From NCBI RefSeq assembly GCF_003363755.1, contig NZ_CP031396.1:2356001-2420000 (forward strand): a DNA stretch of 64,000 nt, in the 5' to 3' direction. The DNA is from Pseudomonas protegens (lineage in GTDB: Bacteria > Pseudomonadota > Gammaproteobacteria > Pseudomonadales > Pseudomonadaceae). The position numbers and the translations under genes are program-made. Position 1 is the first letter of the stretch. The number at the start of each line of letters is the position of its first letter. The notes beneath the pieces are model-generated. The model had not been told where the DNA came from. It did not search any database and saw nothing but the letters and a program-made list of their open reading frames with translations. Positions 9,008-20,236 of the stretch are shown one piece after another.

Positions 9008-9764
9008 GCTGAACTCCGCAAACGCTGCAACCGGGATCACGCTTGACCCGCAGCTCACGAAAGCGCGTACCCAGGGCATCGATCAATAACAGTCGACCCA
9101 CCAGAGGCTCGCCAAACCCGGCCAGCAGCTTCAGGGCTTCCAGCGCCTGCAGGCTGCCCACGGTGCCCACCAGCGGGCCAAGTACCCCGGCTTCACTGCA
9201 GGTCAGCTCGGCTTCGCTGCCATGTCCGTACAGGCAGTGGTAGCAAGGGCTTTCCGGACGGCGCGGGTCGAACACCGACAACTGCCCTTCCAAGCGAATC
9301 GCCGCGCCACTGACCAGGGGCTTGCCAGCCGCCACGCACGCGGCGTTCACCGCCTCGCGGGTACTGAAGTTGTCGGAGCAATCAAGCACCAGGTCCACCG
9401 CGGCCACGGCGGCGGCCAGGCTGTCGACGTCCAGTGCCTGGCGATGGGGCACCAGGCGGATTTCCGGGTTGAGGGCGGACAGCCGGCCGATGGCCGAATC
9501 CACCTTGCTGACCCCGACACTCTGGCTGTCGTGGATGATCTGGCGCTGCAGGTTGGTCAGGTCCACGCTGTCGAAGTCGGCCAGGTGCAGCTCGCCGACC
9601 CCGGCCGCCGCCAGGTACAGCGCCGCCGGGGCACCAAGGCCACCGAGGCCGACAATCAGTACCCGGCTCTGCTTGAGGCGCAACTGGCCATCGATGTCGA
9701 CGTGCTGCAACAGAATCTGCCGGCTATAGCGCAACAGCTCCTGATCGGTCAGCACGGCAGGCAC
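9000..9764 (-). CDS. moeB: Molybdopterin-synthase adenylyltransferase / HesA-MoeB-ThiF protein
   Basis: A 254-residue E1-like enzyme that adenylates the C-terminal glycine of a small sulfur carrier such as MoaD. The ATP-binding GLGGLG motif is at residues 39-44, the arginine finger region is RYSRQILL, and a zinc site is formed by CYHC and the C-terminal CSVC pair. The start is GTG at 9764, and another in-frame GTG lies three codons later. It overlaps prmC by 16 bases and murI by 8, so all are translated from one message. ThiF-like sulfur transfer for thiamine is an alternative, as the two families are close. Confidence 0.92.
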   Translation of the reverse strand: MPAVLTDQELLRYSRQILLQHVDIDGQLRLKQSRVLIVGLGGLGAPAALYLAAAGVGELHLADFDSVDLTNLQRQIIHDSQSVGVSKVDSAIGRLSALNPEIRLVPHRQALDVDSLAAAVAAVDLVLDCSDNFSTREAVNAACVAAGKPLVSGAAIRLEGQLSVFDPRRPESPCYHCLYGHGSEAELTCSEAGVLGPLVGTVGSLQALEALKLLAGFGEPLVGRLLLIDALGTRFRELRVKRDPGCSVCGVQHE

Positions 9765-10579
9765 CCGAGGCTGATGCGTTCATGACCACCCAGGTCGATG
9801 CGGCTGTGGACTTCGATGAACCCCCGGGCCGTCAACAATTCGCGCACCGCGCCAGCCTGATCGTAGCCATGCTCGAGCATCAGCCAGCCACCGGCTTCCA
9901 GGTGCTGCGGGGCCTGGTCGACGATCAGGCGCAGGTCGTCCAGACCGTCCTTGCCCGCCACCAGGGCGCTTTCGGGTTCGAAACGCACATCGCCGGCCGC
10001 CAGATGAGGATCGGCCTCGGCGATGTAGGGGGGATTACTGACGATCAAGTGGAAGCGCTGGGACTCGACCGCGCTGAACCAGTGGCTGCTGAGCACGGTG
10101 ACGTTGTCCAGTTGCAGGCGCTGGCGGTTGCGTTCGGCCAGGGCCACGGCTTCCAGCACCCGATCCACGGCCGTAACCTTCCAGGCCGGACGCTCGCTGG
10201 CCAGGGCCAGGGCGATCGCGCCGCTACCGGTGCCCAGGTCGAGGACCTTGGCCGGGGTCGCTGGCAACAGTTCCAACGCCGCCTCCACCAGCAGCTCCGT
10301 GTCGGGGCGCGGAATCAGGGTGTGCGGTGCCACTTCCAGATCCAGCTTCCAGAAGCCCTGTTGCCCGAGGATGTAGGCCACCGGCTCGCCGGAACGGCGT
10401 CGTTGCAGGTATTCAGTGAACAGCAACACCGCCTCGCTGGGCACGATGCGCTCTGGCCAGGTATGGAGAAAACTCCGCGGCTTGCCCAGGGCCGCTGCCA
10501 GGAGCAGTTCGGCATCCAGGCGCGGCGTCGGCGAATCGGGTAATTGAGCTGCGCGCAGCAGGCTGGCGATGATGGTCAT
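9749..10579 (-). CDS. prmC: Peptide chain release factor glutamine methyltransferase
   Basis: A 276-residue SAM-dependent enzyme that methylates the glutamine of the GGQ motif in RF1 and RF2. The SAM motif DLGTGSG is around residues 114-120 and the catalytic NPPY is at 182-185. The N-terminal helical substrate-binding domain includes RPDTELLVE. It begins immediately after prfA, whose product is its substrate, an arrangement conserved across Gammaproteobacteria. Confidence 0.97.
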   Translation of the reverse strand: MTIIASLLRAAQLPDSPTPRLDAELLLAAALGKPRSFLHTWPERIVPSEAVLLFTEYLQRRRSGEPVAYILGQQGFWKLDLEVAPHTLIPRPDTELLVEAALELLPATPAKVLDLGTGSGAIALALASERPAWKVTAVDRVLEAVALAERNRQRLQLDNVTVLSSHWFSAVESQRFHLIVSNPPYIAEADPHLAAGDVRFEPESALVAGKDGLDDLRLIVDQAPQHLEAGGWLMLEHGYDQAGAVRELLTARGFIEVHSRIDLGGHERISLGCLPC

Positions 10580-11662
10580 TTACTCACCCAATGCCGCAAG
10601 TTGATCGGCCTGATACTCAGCCAGCAGCGGTTCAATCACGGCCTCGACGCCCCCGGCGAGAATTTCGTCCAGGGAATACAGGGTCAGGTTGATCCGGTGA
10701 TCGGTGACCCGGCCCTGGGGGAAGTTGTAGGTGCGGATGCGCTCGGAGCGATCCCCCGAGCCCACCAGCAGCTTGCGCTCGCTGGCGATGGCATTGGCCG
10801 CGGCGCTGGTCTGCTGGTCGTTGAGCTTGGCCGACAGCCAGGACATGGCCCGGGCCCGGTTCTTGTGCTGGGAACGCTCTTCCTGGCACTCCACCACGAT
10901 GCCCGAGGGAATGTGGGTGATGCGGATCGCCGAGTCGGTCTTGTTCACATGCTGGCCGCCGGCGCCCGAGGAGCGATAGGTATCGATGCGCAGGTCCGCC
11001 GGGTTGATCTCGATGGCTTCCTGTTCGTCCGGCTCGGGCAGCACCGCCACGGTGCACGCAGAGGTGTGGATGCGACCCTGTGATTCGGTGGCCGGTACCC
11101 GCTGCACACGGTGCGCGCCGGACTCGAACTTGAGCTTGCCGTAGACGTTCTCGCCTTCGACCCGGGCAATGACTTCTTTATAGCCGCCGTGCTCACCCTC
11201 GTTTTCCGAGAGGATCTCCAGCCGCCAACCACGCCGCTCGGCGTAGCGCGAATACATGCGGAACAGGTCGCCGGAAAAGATCGCCGCTTCGTCACCGCCG
11301 GTGCCGGCGCGGATTTCCAGGAACACGTTGCGCCCGTCGTTGGGGTCCTTGGGCAGCAACATGCGTTGCAAGGCGCTTTCCAGCTCGGCCAATTGCTCCT
11401 TGGCCTCGCGCACTTCCTCGGCGGCCATTTCCCGCAGGTCCGGGTCATTGTCCTTGAGCAGCGCCTGGGCACCTTCGAGATCGGCCTGGACCTTGAGCAC
11501 CTGTTTGTAGGAGGCGACGATCGGCTCGACTTCCGCGTATTCCTTGGAATAGGCGCGGAACTTGGCCTGATCGGAAATGACCTCAGCATCGCCGAGCAAG
11601 GCGGTCAGTTCCTCGAAACGATCCTGGAGAATGTCCAGCTTACTGAGCAGTGACGCTTTCAT
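10580..11662 (-). CDS. prfA: Peptide chain release factor 1
   Basis: A 360-residue protein that ends translation at UAA and UAG. The codon-reading tripeptide PAT is at residues 190-192 ([10 protein letters not shown]), diagnostic of RF1 rather than RF2, and the hydrolysis motif GGQ is at 235-237 ([11 protein letters not shown]). Full family length. The ATG overlaps the hemA stop by one base (TAATG-type junction) and the stop abuts prmC. Confidence 0.98.
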   Translation of the reverse strand: MKASLLSKLDILQDRFEELTALLGDAEVISDQAKFRAYSKEYAEVEPIVASYKQVLKVQADLEGAQALLKDNDPDLREMAAEEVREAKEQLAELESALQRMLLPKDPNDGRNVFLEIRAGTGGDEAAIFSGDLFRMYSRYAERRGWRLEILSENEGEHGGYKEVIARVEGENVYGKLKFESGAHRVQRVPATESQGRIHTSACTVAVLPEPDEQEAIEINPADLRIDTYRSSGAGGQHVNKTDSAIRITHIPSGIVVECQEERSQHKNRARAMSWLSAKLNDQQTSAAANAIASERKLLVGSGDRSERIRTYNFPQGRVTDHRINLTLYSLDEILAGGVEAVIEPLLAEYQADQLAALGE

Positions 11663-12936
11663 TACGGGGTTTTATCCGATGAGCCCTCACCGAGGGCAAA
11701 GAGTTCTTGAGCCATGGCCAACGCATCGAGGCGGCCTTCGGCGGAAAGCTTTTTCAGCTGTACGCTCGGCGCGTGCAGCAGTTTGTTGGTCAGGCCACGG
11801 GCCAGTTGGGCCAGTACATCCTCGGCGCTGGAGCCATTGCTCAGCAGGCGCAGAGCCTTCTGCAGTTCTTCATCACGCAGGCGCTCGCTCTGCTGACGAT
11901 AGGCCTTGAGCACGTCCACCGCCGCCAACTCACGCAGGCGCACCATGAAATCCTCGGCGCCGATGTTCACCAGCTCCTCGGCTGCCTGGGCCGCGCCCTG
12001 ACGGCTCTTGAGGTTTTCCGCGACCACTTCGTGCAGGTCATCGACGGTGTAGAGGTAAACGTCGTCCAATTCGCCGACTTCAGGTTCGATATCCCGGGGA
12101 ACAGCGATATCCACCATGAAAATCGGCTTGTGCTTGCGCAGCTTCAGCGCGCTTTCCACCGCCCCCTTGCCAAGGATCGGCAACTGGCTGGCGGTGGAAC
12201 TGATAACGATATCGCTGTGCACCAGCTCCTGGGGAATATCCGACAACAGCACGGCGTGGGCGCCGAACTGCTCGGCCAGGAGGCTGGCCCGCTCCAGGGT
12301 GCGGTTGGCCACGACGATGCGCTTGACCCCAAGGTCGTGCAGATGGCGGGCCACCAGGGTAATGGTCTCGCCGGCACCGATCAGCAACGCCTGACTGCGC
12401 TGCAGATCGCTGAAAATCTGTTTCGCCAGGCTCACCGCAGCAAAGGCCACGGACACCGGGTTCTCGCCAATGGCGGTATCGGTGCGTACTTGCTTGGCGG
12501 CGCTGAAGGTAGCCTGGAACAGCCGACCCAGCAGCGGGCCGACAGTGCCGGCCTCACGGGCCACGGCGTAGGCGGACTTCATCTGCCCGAGAATCTGCGG
12601 CTCGCCCAGCACCAGCGAATCCAGCCCCGACGCCACCCGCATCATGTGACGAACTGCCGCATCATCTTCATGCACATAGGCACTGGCACGAAGCTCGTCT
12701 AGGCTCAGGTGGTGATATTCCGCCAGCCAGCGCAGCACCACATCCGCAGAAAGATGATCCTGTTCTACATAGAGCTCACTGCGATTGCAGGTGGAGAGGA
12801 TCGCAGCTTCGCGGCTGTCGGTGAGTCGGCAGAGCTGCTGCAAGGCCTCAACCAACTGCTCAGGGGTAAAGGCCACGCGCTCGCGGACGTCTACAGAAGC
12901 AGTCTTGTGGTTAATACCGAGTGCAAGGAAGGCCAT
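11662..12936 (-). CDS. hemA: Glutamyl-tRNA reductase
   Basis: A 424-residue NADPH-dependent enzyme that makes glutamate-1-semialdehyde from charged tRNA-Glu, the first step of C5 haem synthesis. The catalytic cysteine is C50 in [21 protein letters not shown] follows, and a Rossmann domain contains LIGAGETI. The C-terminal dimerisation helix region is present. It heads the five-gene run towards murI and is divergent from the TPR lipoprotein/lolB/ispE group, so haem synthesis and lipoprotein genes share the 12937-13261 region. Confidence 0.97.
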   Translation of the reverse strand: MAFLALGINHKTASVDVRERVAFTPEQLVEALQQLCRLTDSREAAILSTCNRSELYVEQDHLSADVVLRWLAEYHHLSLDELRASAYVHEDDAAVRHMMRVASGLDSLVLGEPQILGQMKSAYAVAREAGTVGPLLGRLFQATFSAAKQVRTDTAIGENPVSVAFAAVSLAKQIFSDLQRSQALLIGAGETITLVARHLHDLGVKRIVVANRTLERASLLAEQFGAHAVLLSDIPQELVHSDIVISSTASQLPILGKGAVESALKLRKHKPIFMVDIAVPRDIEPEVGELDDVYLYTVDDLHEVVAENLKSRQGAAQAAEELVNIGAEDFMVRLRELAAVDVLKAYRQQSERLRDEELQKALRLLSNGSSAEDVLAQLARGLTNKLLHAPSVQLKKLSAEGRLDALAMAQELFALGEGSSDKTP

Positions 12937-13261
12937 TCAAGGTCGCTGATGATGTCGAGAAGCCGGCAATTGTCCTACTTCGACCGACGCAGAACAACTA
13001 CCGCCGACTATTGTCCTAGTTTTGTGCCAAAACTCGCCGAGCGAAGATCAGGCAAGGCGAAAACAGGCGAGGAAGCGGAGTTTAGGGGCCTAAATGAGCA
13101 TTCCGAGCCTGTTTTCAACGCAGCATGATCGAAGCGCAGGCAGTTTTCGCGCAGAAACTAATAGACTGCCTCTGTTCTGGCATCCCGTTGAGTCTCGGTT
13201 ATGTTTGACCGAAGGCTTGTGTCATGATGATCCGACCGCAGGTTAGTCGCCCTCTTCCTAT
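12937..13261. promoter_or_regulatory. Divergent intergenic region hemA / TPR lipoprotein
   Basis: 325 bases without a supported gene between divergent operons, so promoters for both must lie here. A candidate -35 TTGACC is at 13205-13210 for the rightward operon, but its -10 is poor. The region also holds a nested inverted repeat, listed separately. Confidence 0.5.
13059..13116. repeat. Nested inverted repeat (REP-like) in the hemA upstream region
   Basis: Outer arms GAAAACAGGC (13059-13068) and GCCTGTTTTC (13107-13116) are perfect inverted copies. Between them lies a perfect palindrome TTTAGG-GG-CCTAAA at 13081-13094. I recall closely similar sequences in many intergenic regions of fluorescent pseudomonads, so it may be a dispersed repeat rather than a local operator. 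Confidence 0.55.
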
Positions 13262-14986
13262 ATGAATAGATCTTCCGCGTTGCTCCTCGTCTTTGTCTTC
13301 CTCAGTGGTTGCCAGTCACTGGCCCCCGTTTCATCGGACGCTACGTCGCCGGTGGAAGACAGCACCCCAGCCCCTGAAAAGCCCAAGGTCTATTCATCGT
13401 TCAGCGAAGACACCATCTTCAGTCTGCTGAGCGCTGAACTGGCGGGCCAGCGCAATCGTTTCGACATTGCCCTGGACAACTACGTGACCCAGGCCATCAA
13501 CACCCAGGATCCGGGCATCTCCGAGCGCGCCTTTCGCATTGCCGAGTACCTGGGAGCCGACCAGGCAGCCCTGGACACTTCGCTGATCTGGGCCAAGAAC
13601 GCTCCAGACGATCTGGAAGCACAACGGGCTGCCGCTATCCAACTGGCCCGCGCCGGTCGTTATGACGACTCCATGCTCTATATGGAGAAAGTTCTGCAGG
13701 GCAAGGGCGACACCCATTTCGACTTTCTTGCGCTGTCGGCTGCCGATACCGACCAGGACACCCGCAATGGCCTGATGAAAAGCTTCGATCGCCTGCTGCA
13801 AAAGCACCCGCACAACAGTCAACTGATCTTCGGCAAGGCCCTGTTGATGCAGCAGGATGGCGACGCCAAGGATGCCCTGAGCTTGCTGGAGCAGAATCCG
13901 CCGGAAGACGGCGAGGTGGCGCCGCTGCTGTTGCGCGCCCGTCTGCTGCAGAGCCTGAACCGCGGCAAGGAAGCCCTGCCGCTGCTGGAAAAAAGCATCC
14001 GCAAATACCCGGACGACAAGCGTCTGCGCCTGACCTACGCCCGCATGTTGGTGGAACAGGACCGCATGGAGGACGCCAAGACCCAGTTCTCCAGCCTGGT
14101 CCAGCAGTACCCGGAAGACGATGAACTGCGCTATTCACTGGCGCTGGTGTGCCTGGAGGCCAAGGCCTGGGAAGAGGCCAAGGGTTACCTGGAAGACCTG
14201 ATCGCCCGGGAAAGCCACGAAGACTCCGCACACCTGAACCTGGGACGAATCGCCGAAGAACTCAATGATCCGCAAGGGGCCCTGATCGAATACGCCCAAG
14301 TCGGACCGGGTAACGATTACCTGCCAGCGCAACTGCGTCAGGCCGATATCCTGATGAACAACGGCCGTACCGACGAGGCGCAAAAGCGCCTGGTGGCAGC
14401 CCGCGATGCCCAGCCCGACTACGCCATCCAGCTATATCTGGTCGAAGTCGAAACCCTGTCGGCGAACAATCAGGGCGATCGCGCCTGGAACGTTATTCAG
14501 CAGGCGCTGCAACAGTATCCCGATGACGTGAACCTGCTCTATACCCGTGCCATGCAGGCGGAAAAACGCAATGACCTGGCGCAGCTGGAAAAAGACCTGC
14601 GCCTGATCATCCAGCGCGAGCCGGATAACGCCATGGCCTTGAATGCCCTGGGCTACACCTTGTCGGACCGCACGACCCGCTACACCGAAGCCAAGGCACT
14701 GATTGAGCAAGCCCACCAACTGACCCCGGAAGACCCGGCGGTGCTGGACAGCCTGGGCTGGGTAAACTTCCGCCTGGGCAACCTCGACGAGGCCGAGCGC
14801 CTGCTGCGCCAGGCCCTTGAGCGCTTCCCCGACCAGGAAGTTGCGGCGCATCTGGGCGAAGTGCTGTGGAACAACGGCAAGCAGCGCGAGGCCAAACAGA
14901 TCTGGAGCAAGTTCATCAAGGATCAGCCCGATAGCCCCGTATTGCGCGACACCATCAAACGCCTGACCGGATCAGAGACTCTTTAA
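13262..14986 (+). CDS. TPR-repeat lipoprotein
   Basis: A 574-residue secreted lipoprotein: signal [11 protein letters not shown] with the lipid-accepting cysteine at residue 17, then a proline-rich linker and many tetratricopeptide repeats, for example [26 protein letters not shown] and [24 protein letters not shown]. It matches the PA4667-type protein always found before lolB in Pseudomonas. TPR arrays bind other proteins, so a scaffold role in outer-membrane or periplasmic assembly is likely, but no activity is established. It starts the operon with lolB and ispE; lolB follows after four bases. Confidence 0.9.
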   Translation: MNRSSALLLVFVFLSGCQSLAPVSSDATSPVEDSTPAPEKPKVYSSFSEDTIFSLLSAELAGQRNRFDIALDNYVTQAINTQDPGISERAFRIAEYLGADQAALDTSLIWAKNAPDDLEAQRAAAIQLARAGRYDDSMLYMEKVLQGKGDTHFDFLALSAADTDQDTRNGLMKSFDRLLQKHPHNSQLIFGKALLMQQDGDAKDALSLLEQNPPEDGEVAPLLLRARLLQSLNRGKEALPLLEKSIRKYPDDKRLRLTYARMLVEQDRMEDAKTQFSSLVQQYPEDDELRYSLALVCLEAKAWEEAKGYLEDLIARESHEDSAHLNLGRIAEELNDPQGALIEYAQVGPGNDYLPAQLRQADILMNNGRTDEAQKRLVAARDAQPDYAIQLYLVEVETLSANNQGDRAWNVIQQALQQYPDDVNLLYTRAMQAEKRNDLAQLEKDLRLIIQREPDNAMALNALGYTLSDRTTRYTEAKALIEQAHQLTPEDPAVLDSLGWVNFRLGNLDEAERLLRQALERFPDQEVAAHLGEVLWNNGKQREAKQIWSKFIKDQPDSPVLRDTIKRLTGSETL

Positions 14987-14990
14987 GACT

Positions 14991-15608
14991 ATGTTTTTGC
15001 GCCACGTAATTGTTTTCAGCCTTATCGCCCTGCTTGCCGGCTGTGCCGGTTTTGGCGCCCGTGAGTCAGTCCAGGGCCAGGGCAACCCTGCCCAATGGCG
15101 TCAGCACAAGGACCAGTTGACCGGCCTCGATGGCTGGCAGATCAACGGCAAAATCGGTATTCGCGCGCCCAAGGATTCCGGCAGCGGCACGCTGTTCTGG
15201 CTGCAACGCCAGGACTATTACGACATTCGCCTGTCCGGTCCGCTGGGTCGTGGTGCTGCACGCCTGACCGGCCGCCCCGGCCAGGTCAGCCTGGAAGTGG
15301 CCAATCAGGGTCGTTACGAAGCGGCCAGCCCGGAAACTCTGCTTGAAGAGCAGATGGGCTGGAAACTGCCGGTCTCCCACCTGGCCTGGTGGGTTCGCGG
15401 CCTGCCTGCCCCAGACAGCAAAAGCCGCCTGACCCTGGATGGCGACAGCCACCTGGCGAGCCTGGAACAGGATGGCTGGCAAGTGGAATACAGCAATTAC
15501 TCCGAACAGAACGGCTACTGGCTTCCCGAGCGCATCAAACTGCATGGCAGCAACCTTGACGTCACCCTGGTGATCAAGGAATGGCTGCCACGCAAGCTGG
15601 GGCAATGA
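14991..15608 (+). CDS. lolB: Outer-membrane lipoprotein receptor LolB
   Basis: A 205-residue lipoprotein that takes lipoproteins from the periplasmic carrier LolA and inserts them into the outer membrane. Lipobox LLAGC with cysteine at residue 18. The body has the LolB pattern: [42 protein letters not shown] and a WWVRGLPAP segment. It lies between the TPR lipoprotein gene and ispE, the standard order in the genus. Confidence 0.96.
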   Translation: MFLRHVIVFSLIALLAGCAGFGARESVQGQGNPAQWRQHKDQLTGLDGWQINGKIGIRAPKDSGSGTLFWLQRQDYYDIRLSGPLGRGAARLTGRPGQVSLEVANQGRYEAASPETLLEEQMGWKLPVSHLAWWVRGLPAPDSKSRLTLDGDSHLASLEQDGWQVEYSNYSEQNGYWLPERIKLHGSNLDVTLVIKEWLPRKLGQ

Positions 15609-15609
15609 C

Positions 15610-16461
15610 ATGTCCATGGAAAAGCTGACCCTGCCCTCCCCAGCCAAACTTAATCTGATGCTGCACATTCTGGGTCGCCGTGAAGACGGCTACCACGAGT
15701 TGCAGACGCTGTTTCAATTTCTCGACTATGGCGATGAAATCACCTTCGCTCTCCGCGATGACGCAGAGATTCGCCTGCACACCGAGTTCGACGGCGTGCC
15801 TCACGACAGCAATCTGATCGTCAAGGCGGCGAAAAAGCTCCAGGAACAGTCCGGCTGCACCCAGGGCATCGATATCTGGATCGACAAGATCCTGCCCATG
15901 GGCGGCGGCATCGGCGGCGGCAGTTCCAATGCCGCCACTACCCTGCTGGGCCTCAATCATCTCTGGCAACTGGGCTGGGATGAAGATCGACTGGCTGCAT
16001 TGGGGCTGACCCTGGGGGCTGACGTTCCAGTTTTCGTACGCGGGCACGCTGCGTTCGCTGAGGGCGTGGGTGAAAAACTCACCCCCGAATACCCCGAAGA
16101 ACCCTGGTACCTGGTGCTGGTTCCGCAAGTGTCTGTAAGTACAGCAGAAATTTTTTCCGATCCGCTGTTGACACGTGACACTCCGCCCATTAAAGTGCGC
16201 CCCGTTCCCAAGGGAAACAGCAGAAATGACTGCCTTCCGGTAGTCGCAAGGCGTTATCCAGAAGTACGTAACGCATTGAATTTGCTAGGTAAATTTACCG
16301 AAGCAAAACTGACTGGAACTGGAAGTTGTGTGTTTGGGGGCTTCCCAAGCAAAGCTGAAGCTGATAAAGTCTCGGCCCTTCTTACAGAGACCCTTACAGG
16401 GTTTGTGGCAAAAGGAAGCAACGTTTCGATGTTGCATCGCAAGCTGCAAGGTCTGCTCTAA
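15610..16461 (+). CDS. ispE: 4-diphosphocytidyl-2-C-methyl-D-erythritol kinase
   Basis: A 283-residue GHMP kinase of the MEP isoprenoid pathway. The substrate region [22 protein letters not shown] is at the N-terminus and the ATP-binding glycine loop [15 protein letters not shown] at about residues 96-110. The ATG at 15610 starts right after the lolB stop; an in-frame ATG two codons later is an alternative. tRNA-Gln follows 36 bases after the stop. Confidence 0.97.
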   Translation: MSMEKLTLPSPAKLNLMLHILGRREDGYHELQTLFQFLDYGDEITFALRDDAEIRLHTEFDGVPHDSNLIVKAAKKLQEQSGCTQGIDIWIDKILPMGGGIGGGSSNAATTLLGLNHLWQLGWDEDRLAALGLTLGADVPVFVRGHAAFAEGVGEKLTPEYPEEPWYLVLVPQVSVSTAEIFSDPLLTRDTPPIKVRPVPKGNSRNDCLPVVARRYPEVRNALNLLGKFTEAKLTGTGSCVFGGFPSKAEADKVSALLTETLTGFVAKGSNVSMLHRKLQGLL

Positions 16462-16497
16462 AGGAATCGAGTATCAGGTACTCGAAGCAACAGATAC

Positions 16498-16572
16498 AGG
16501 GGCGTCGCCAAGCGGTAAGGCAGCAGGTTTTGATCCTGCCATGCGTTGGTTCGAATCCAGCCGCCCCTGCCA
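16498..16572 (+). tRNA. tRNA-Gln (anticodon TTG)
   Basis: 75 bases including encoded CCA. The 7-bp acceptor stem AGGGGCG/CGCCCCT pairs 16498-16504 with 16562-16568, with G73 at 16569 and CCA at 16570-16572. The anticodon stem GCAGG/CCTGC encloses a loop with TTG. The T arm contains GGTTCGAATCC. It sits between ispE and prs as in other pseudomonads. Confidence 0.97.
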
Positions 16573-16620
16573 TTTTCCTTATACTCATCCAGGTATACCC
16601 TCAGCCTTCAGGTACTGCGC

Positions 16621-17562
16621 GTGTCCAAGATGATGGTCTTTACGGGGAACGCTAACCCCGATCTGGCTCGGCGTGTAGTACGTCAGCTGCATATCCCTCT
16701 CGGTGACATCTCTGTTGGAAAATTCTCCGACGGCGAAATTACTGCCGAGATCAATGAAAATGTCCGCGGTAAAGACGTCTTCATTATTCAGCCGACTTGC
16801 GCTCCGACCAACGACAACCTGATGGAACTCGTCGTGATGGCTGATGCCTTCCGCCGCTCCTCAGCGACTCGTATCACTGCTGTTATTCCTTATTTTGGTT
16901 ATGCCCGTCAGGATCGCCGTCCGCGTTCCGCACGTGTGGCTATCAGCGCGAAAGTCGTGGCTGACATGCTCACCGTAGTCGGCATCGACCGTGTCCTCAC
17001 GGTTGATCTGCATGCTGACCAGATTCAGGGTTTCTTCGATATCCCGGTAGATAACATCTACGGCTCCCCGGTTCTGGTGGATGACATCGAAGACCAGCGT
17101 TTCGAAAACCTGATGATCGTGTCCCCGGACATTGGCGGCGTCGTGCGTGCACGTGCCGTGGCCAAGTCCCTGGGCGTGGATCTCGGGATCATCGACAAGC
17201 GTCGTGAGAAAGCCAATCACTCCGAAGTGATGCATATCATCGGCGACGTCGAAGGACGCACCTGCATTCTGGTCGATGACATGGTCGATACCGCCGGCAC
17301 TCTGTGCCACGCGGCCAAGGCCCTGAAAGAGCATGGCGCAGCCAAGGTCTTTGCCTACTGCACACACCCTGTGCTGTCGGGCCGGGCCATCGAGAACATT
17401 GAAAATTCCGTGCTGGACGAGCTGGTGGTGACCAACACCATCCCGCTGTCCGCTGCAGCACAAGCCTGTGCGCGTATCCGCCAACTGGATATCGCACCGG
17501 TAGTTGCCGAGGCGGTCCGCCGCATCAGCAATGAAGAATCGATCAGCGCGATGTTCCGCTAA
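16621..17562 (+). CDS. prs: Ribose-phosphate pyrophosphokinase
   Basis: A 313-residue enzyme making PRPP from ribose-5-phosphate and ATP for nucleotides, histidine and tryptophan. Start is GTG at 16621 ([10 protein letters not shown]), with ATG at 16630 as a weaker choice. Family landmarks are [33 protein letters not shown] and the PRPP loop [12 protein letters not shown] strong terminator follows at 17601. Confidence 0.98.
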   Translation: MSKMMVFTGNANPDLARRVVRQLHIPLGDISVGKFSDGEITAEINENVRGKDVFIIQPTCAPTNDNLMELVVMADAFRRSSATRITAVIPYFGYARQDRRPRSARVAISAKVVADMLTVVGIDRVLTVDLHADQIQGFFDIPVDNIYGSPVLVDDIEDQRFENLMIVSPDIGGVVRARAVAKSLGVDLGIIDKRREKANHSEVMHIIGDVEGRTCILVDDMVDTAGTLCHAAKALKEHGAAKVFAYCTHPVLSGRAIENIENSVLDELVVTNTIPLSAAAQACARIRQLDIAPVVAEAVRRISNEESISAMFR

Positions 17563-17600
17563 GGGCTAGTCCCTGGCAAAACATCCCGATGACGAAAAGC

Positions 17601-17636
17601 GCCCCGTCCCAACCTCTGTTGGGACGGGGCTTTTTT
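17601..17636 (+). terminator. Intrinsic terminator of prs
   Basis: A perfect 13-bp stem (17601-17613 with 17618-17630), a four-base loop, and a run of six T. Separates prs from rplY. Confidence 0.93.
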
Positions 17637-17701
17637 GCCCATATCGCCTTTAGCGCTGGTCGCAAACGCTGGGGCGAGTGTGGTTATTTTGGAGATACAA
17701 C

Positions 17702-18301
17702 ATGAACGATTTTACTCTGAATGCTGAACTGCGTTCCGACCTGGGGAAAGGTGCGAGCCGCCGCCTGCGTCGTCTCGCAAGCCTGGTTCCAGCTGTAGTT
17801 TACGGTGGCGACAAAGCCCCTGAATCCATCAGCATGCTGGCCAAAGAAGTGGCCAAGCTGCTGGAAAACGAAGCTGCCTACAGCCACATCATCGAACTGA
17901 ACGTGGGTGGCACCAAGCAGAACGTCGTGATCAAGGCCCTGCAACGTCACCCGGCCAAAGGCCACGTGCTGCACGCTGACTTCGTTCGCGTAGTTGCTGG
18001 TCAGAAACTGACCGCCATGGTTCCAGTGCACCTGATCAACGAAGCTGCACCGATCAAGAAAGGCGGCGAGATCTTCCGCGCTACCACCGAGATCGAAGTT
18101 TCCTGCCTGCCAAAAGACCTGCCTGAGTTCATCGAAGTCGACATGACCGAGACCGACATCGGCACCGTGATCCACCTGTCCAACCTCACCGCTCCTAAAG
18201 GCGTTGAGTTTGTTGCTCTGGCACACGGCAACGACCTGGCAGTAGCCAACGTCTACGCACCACGTGTTGCTTCTGAGAAAGAAGAAGGCGCAGCAGAGTA
18301 A
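17702..18301 (+). CDS. rplY: 50S ribosomal protein L25 (long CTC form)
   Basis: A 199-residue 5S rRNA-binding protein. The N-terminal L25 domain ([30 protein letters not shown]) is followed by the C-terminal TL5/CTC beta domain ([31 protein letters not shown]), the long form usual in Pseudomonas. Codon use is highly biased, as expected for a ribosomal protein. The ATG at 17702 follows a GGAGAT ribosome-binding site. Confidence 0.97.
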   Translation: MNDFTLNAELRSDLGKGASRRLRRLASLVPAVVYGGDKAPESISMLAKEVAKLLENEAAYSHIIELNVGGTKQNVVIKALQRHPAKGHVLHADFVRVVAGQKLTAMVPVHLINEAAPIKKGGEIFRATTEIEVSCLPKDLPEFIEVDMTETDIGTVIHLSNLTAPKGVEFVALAHGNDLAVANVYAPRVASEKEEGAAE

Positions 18302-18469
18302 TTCACTCTGACGCCGGAGTTGAGCGGAACACATCGCGGACTGGAACGTAGCGAGAAAGCGGGCGAGAACGCGAAGTTTGCCGCAAGGCAACCAAGCTTT
18401 TGTCGTCCCCTTTCGCCGTAGCACCGGTTGCGGCGATGTTATCTACCACTCCAAAGAAGGGCCCCTATC

Positions 18470-19054
18470 GTGACTGCCATCAAACTGATCGTTGGCCTGG
18501 GTAATCCAGGCGCCGAATACGAACAGACCCGGCATAACGCAGGGGCCCTTTTTGTTGAGCGCATCGCCGAGAAACAAGGTGTCAACCTTGTCGCCGATCG
18601 CAAATATTTCGGCCTGACCGGGCGCTTCAGTCACCAGGGTCAGGACATTCGTCTGTTGATTCCCACCACCTACATGAACCGCAGCGGCCAGGCCGTGGCG
18701 GCGCTTGCCGGCTTCTTCCGCATCAAGCCGGAAGAAATCCTGGTGGCCCACGACGAACTCGACTTGCCTCCCGGCGTCGCCAAGCTCAAGACCGGCGGCG
18801 GGCATGGCGGGCACAACGGACTGCGGGACATCATCGCGCAGCTCGGCAATCAGAATACCTTTCACCGCCTGCGGCTCGGCATCGGCCACCCAGGTGTTGC
18901 CAGTATGGTTTCAAACTTTGTCCTGGGTCGTGCGCCACGCGCCGAACAGGAAAAACTCGATGCCAGCATCGATTTTGCCCTCGGCGTGCTGCCGGATATC
19001 TTCGCCGGTGAATGGAACCGCGCGATGAAAAACCTGCACAGCCAGAAGGCCTGA
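18470..19054 (+). CDS. pth: Peptidyl-tRNA hydrolase
   Basis: A 194-residue enzyme that releases peptides from peptidyl-tRNA dropped by ribosomes. The catalytic histidine is H22 in TRHNAGA; also present are [19 protein letters not shown] and [13 protein letters not shown]. Start is GTG at 18470, preceded by AAGAAGGG; this gives the standard [12 protein letters not shown]-terminus. Grouped with rplY upstream and ychF 23 bases downstream. Confidence 0.97.
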   Translation: MTAIKLIVGLGNPGAEYEQTRHNAGALFVERIAEKQGVNLVADRKYFGLTGRFSHQGQDIRLLIPTTYMNRSGQAVAALAGFFRIKPEEILVAHDELDLPPGVAKLKTGGGHGGHNGLRDIIAQLGNQNTFHRLRLGIGHPGVASMVSNFVLGRAPRAEQEKLDASIDFALGVLPDIFAGEWNRAMKNLHSQKA

Positions 19055-19077
19055 CTCTACTCCTCGGGGAATACACC

Positions 19078-20178
19078 ATGGGATTCAATTGCGGCATCGT
19101 CGGCCTGCCTAACGTCGGCAAGTCCACCCTGTTCAACGCCCTGACCAAGTCCGGGATCGCGGCCGAGAACTTCCCCTTCTGCACCATCGAGCCCAACAGC
19201 GGTATCGTGCCGATGCCCGACCCGCGCCTGGACGCCCTGGCGGCGATCGTCGTGCCGGAGCGCGTGCTGCCGACCACCATGGAGTTCGTCGACATCGCCG
19301 GCCTGGTGGCCGGTGCCTCGAAAGGTGAAGGCCTGGGTAACAAGTTCCTGGCCAACATCCGCGAAACCGATGCCATTGCCCACGTGGTCCGCTGCTTCGA
19401 AGACGACAACGTGATCCACGTGTCCAACAGCGTCGACCCCAAGCGCGACATCGAAATCATCGATCTGGAACTGATCTTTGCCGACCTCGACAGCTGCGAA
19501 AAACAGCTGCAGAAAGTCGCCCGCAACGCCAAGGGCGGTGACAAGGATGCCGTGGCCCAGAAAGCCCTGCTGGAGCAGTTGATCGCCCACTTCACCGAAG
19601 GCAAGCCGGCCCGTAGCCTGATGAAGGACATGAGCAGCGATGAGAAGCTGATCATCCGCGGCTTCCACCTGCTGACCACCAAGCCGGTGATGTACATCGC
19701 CAACGTTGCCGAAGACGGCTTCGAGAACAACCCGCTGCTGGACGTGGTCAAGGCCATCGCCGAAGAAGAAGGCGCGATCGTGGTGCCGGTGTGCAACAAG
19801 ATCGAAGCAGAAATCGCCGAGCTCGAAGACGGCGAAGAAAAGGACATGTTCCTCGAGGCCCTGGGCCTGGAAGAACCTGGCCTGAACCGGGTGATCCGCG
19901 CCGGCTACGAAATGCTCAACCTGCAAACCTACTTCACTGCGGGTGTGAAGGAGGTTCGCGCCTGGACCGTGCGTGTCGGCGCCACCGCGCCTCAAGCGGC
20001 CGCCGTGATCCACACCGACTTCGAAAAAGGCTTCATCCGTGCCGAGGTCATCGCCTACAACGACTTCATTCAGTTCAAGGGTGAAGCCGGTGCCAAGGAA
20101 GCCGGTAAATGGCGCCTGGAAGGCAAGGAATACATCGTCAAGGACGGCGACGTGATGCACTTCCGCTTCAACGTGTAA
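19078..20178 (+). CDS. ychF: Redox-responsive ATPase YchF (Obg-like GTPase family)
   Basis: A 366-residue P-loop NTPase with the family walker motif GLPNVGKST at residues 9-17, the G3 region [17 protein letters not shown], and a C-terminal TGS domain ([30 protein letters not shown]). YchF/OLA1 proteins prefer ATP and bind ribosomes; loss affects oxidative stress responses in other bacteria. The strong start at 19078 follows GGGGAA. Confidence 0.97.
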   Translation: MGFNCGIVGLPNVGKSTLFNALTKSGIAAENFPFCTIEPNSGIVPMPDPRLDALAAIVVPERVLPTTMEFVDIAGLVAGASKGEGLGNKFLANIRETDAIAHVVRCFEDDNVIHVSNSVDPKRDIEIIDLELIFADLDSCEKQLQKVARNAKGGDKDAVAQKALLEQLIAHFTEGKPARSLMKDMSSDEKLIIRGFHLLTTKPVMYIANVAEDGFENNPLLDVVKAIAEEEGAIVVPVCNKIEAEIAELEDGEEKDMFLEALGLEEPGLNRVIRAGYEMLNLQTYFTAGVKEVRAWTVRVGATAPQAAAVIHTDFEKGFIRAEVIAYNDFIQFKGEAGAKEAGKWRLEGKEYIVKDGDVMHFRFNV

Positions 20179-20185
20179 CCCCTTC

Positions 20186-20210
20186 AGCCCCATTGCCGCG
20201 CAATGGGGCT
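20186..20210. terminator. Hairpin between convergent ychF and the TonB receptor gene
   Basis: A perfect 11-bp inverted repeat (20186-20196 with 20200-20210) with a 3-base loop. No T-run on either side, but its place between two convergent stops suggests bidirectional termination. Confidence 0.6.
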
Positions 20211-20236
20211 GACCTCCCCCGCTCTATCCAGCGCCC

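Noticed and set aside
12709..13128. Plus-strand frame crossing the hemA start region
   Set aside because: Overlaps the 5' part of hemA antisense and then the nested repeat; no start site or family match.
16621..16632. ATG at 16630 as prs start
   Set aside because: The GTG at 16621 gives the N-terminus [10 protein letters not shown] usual for the genus.
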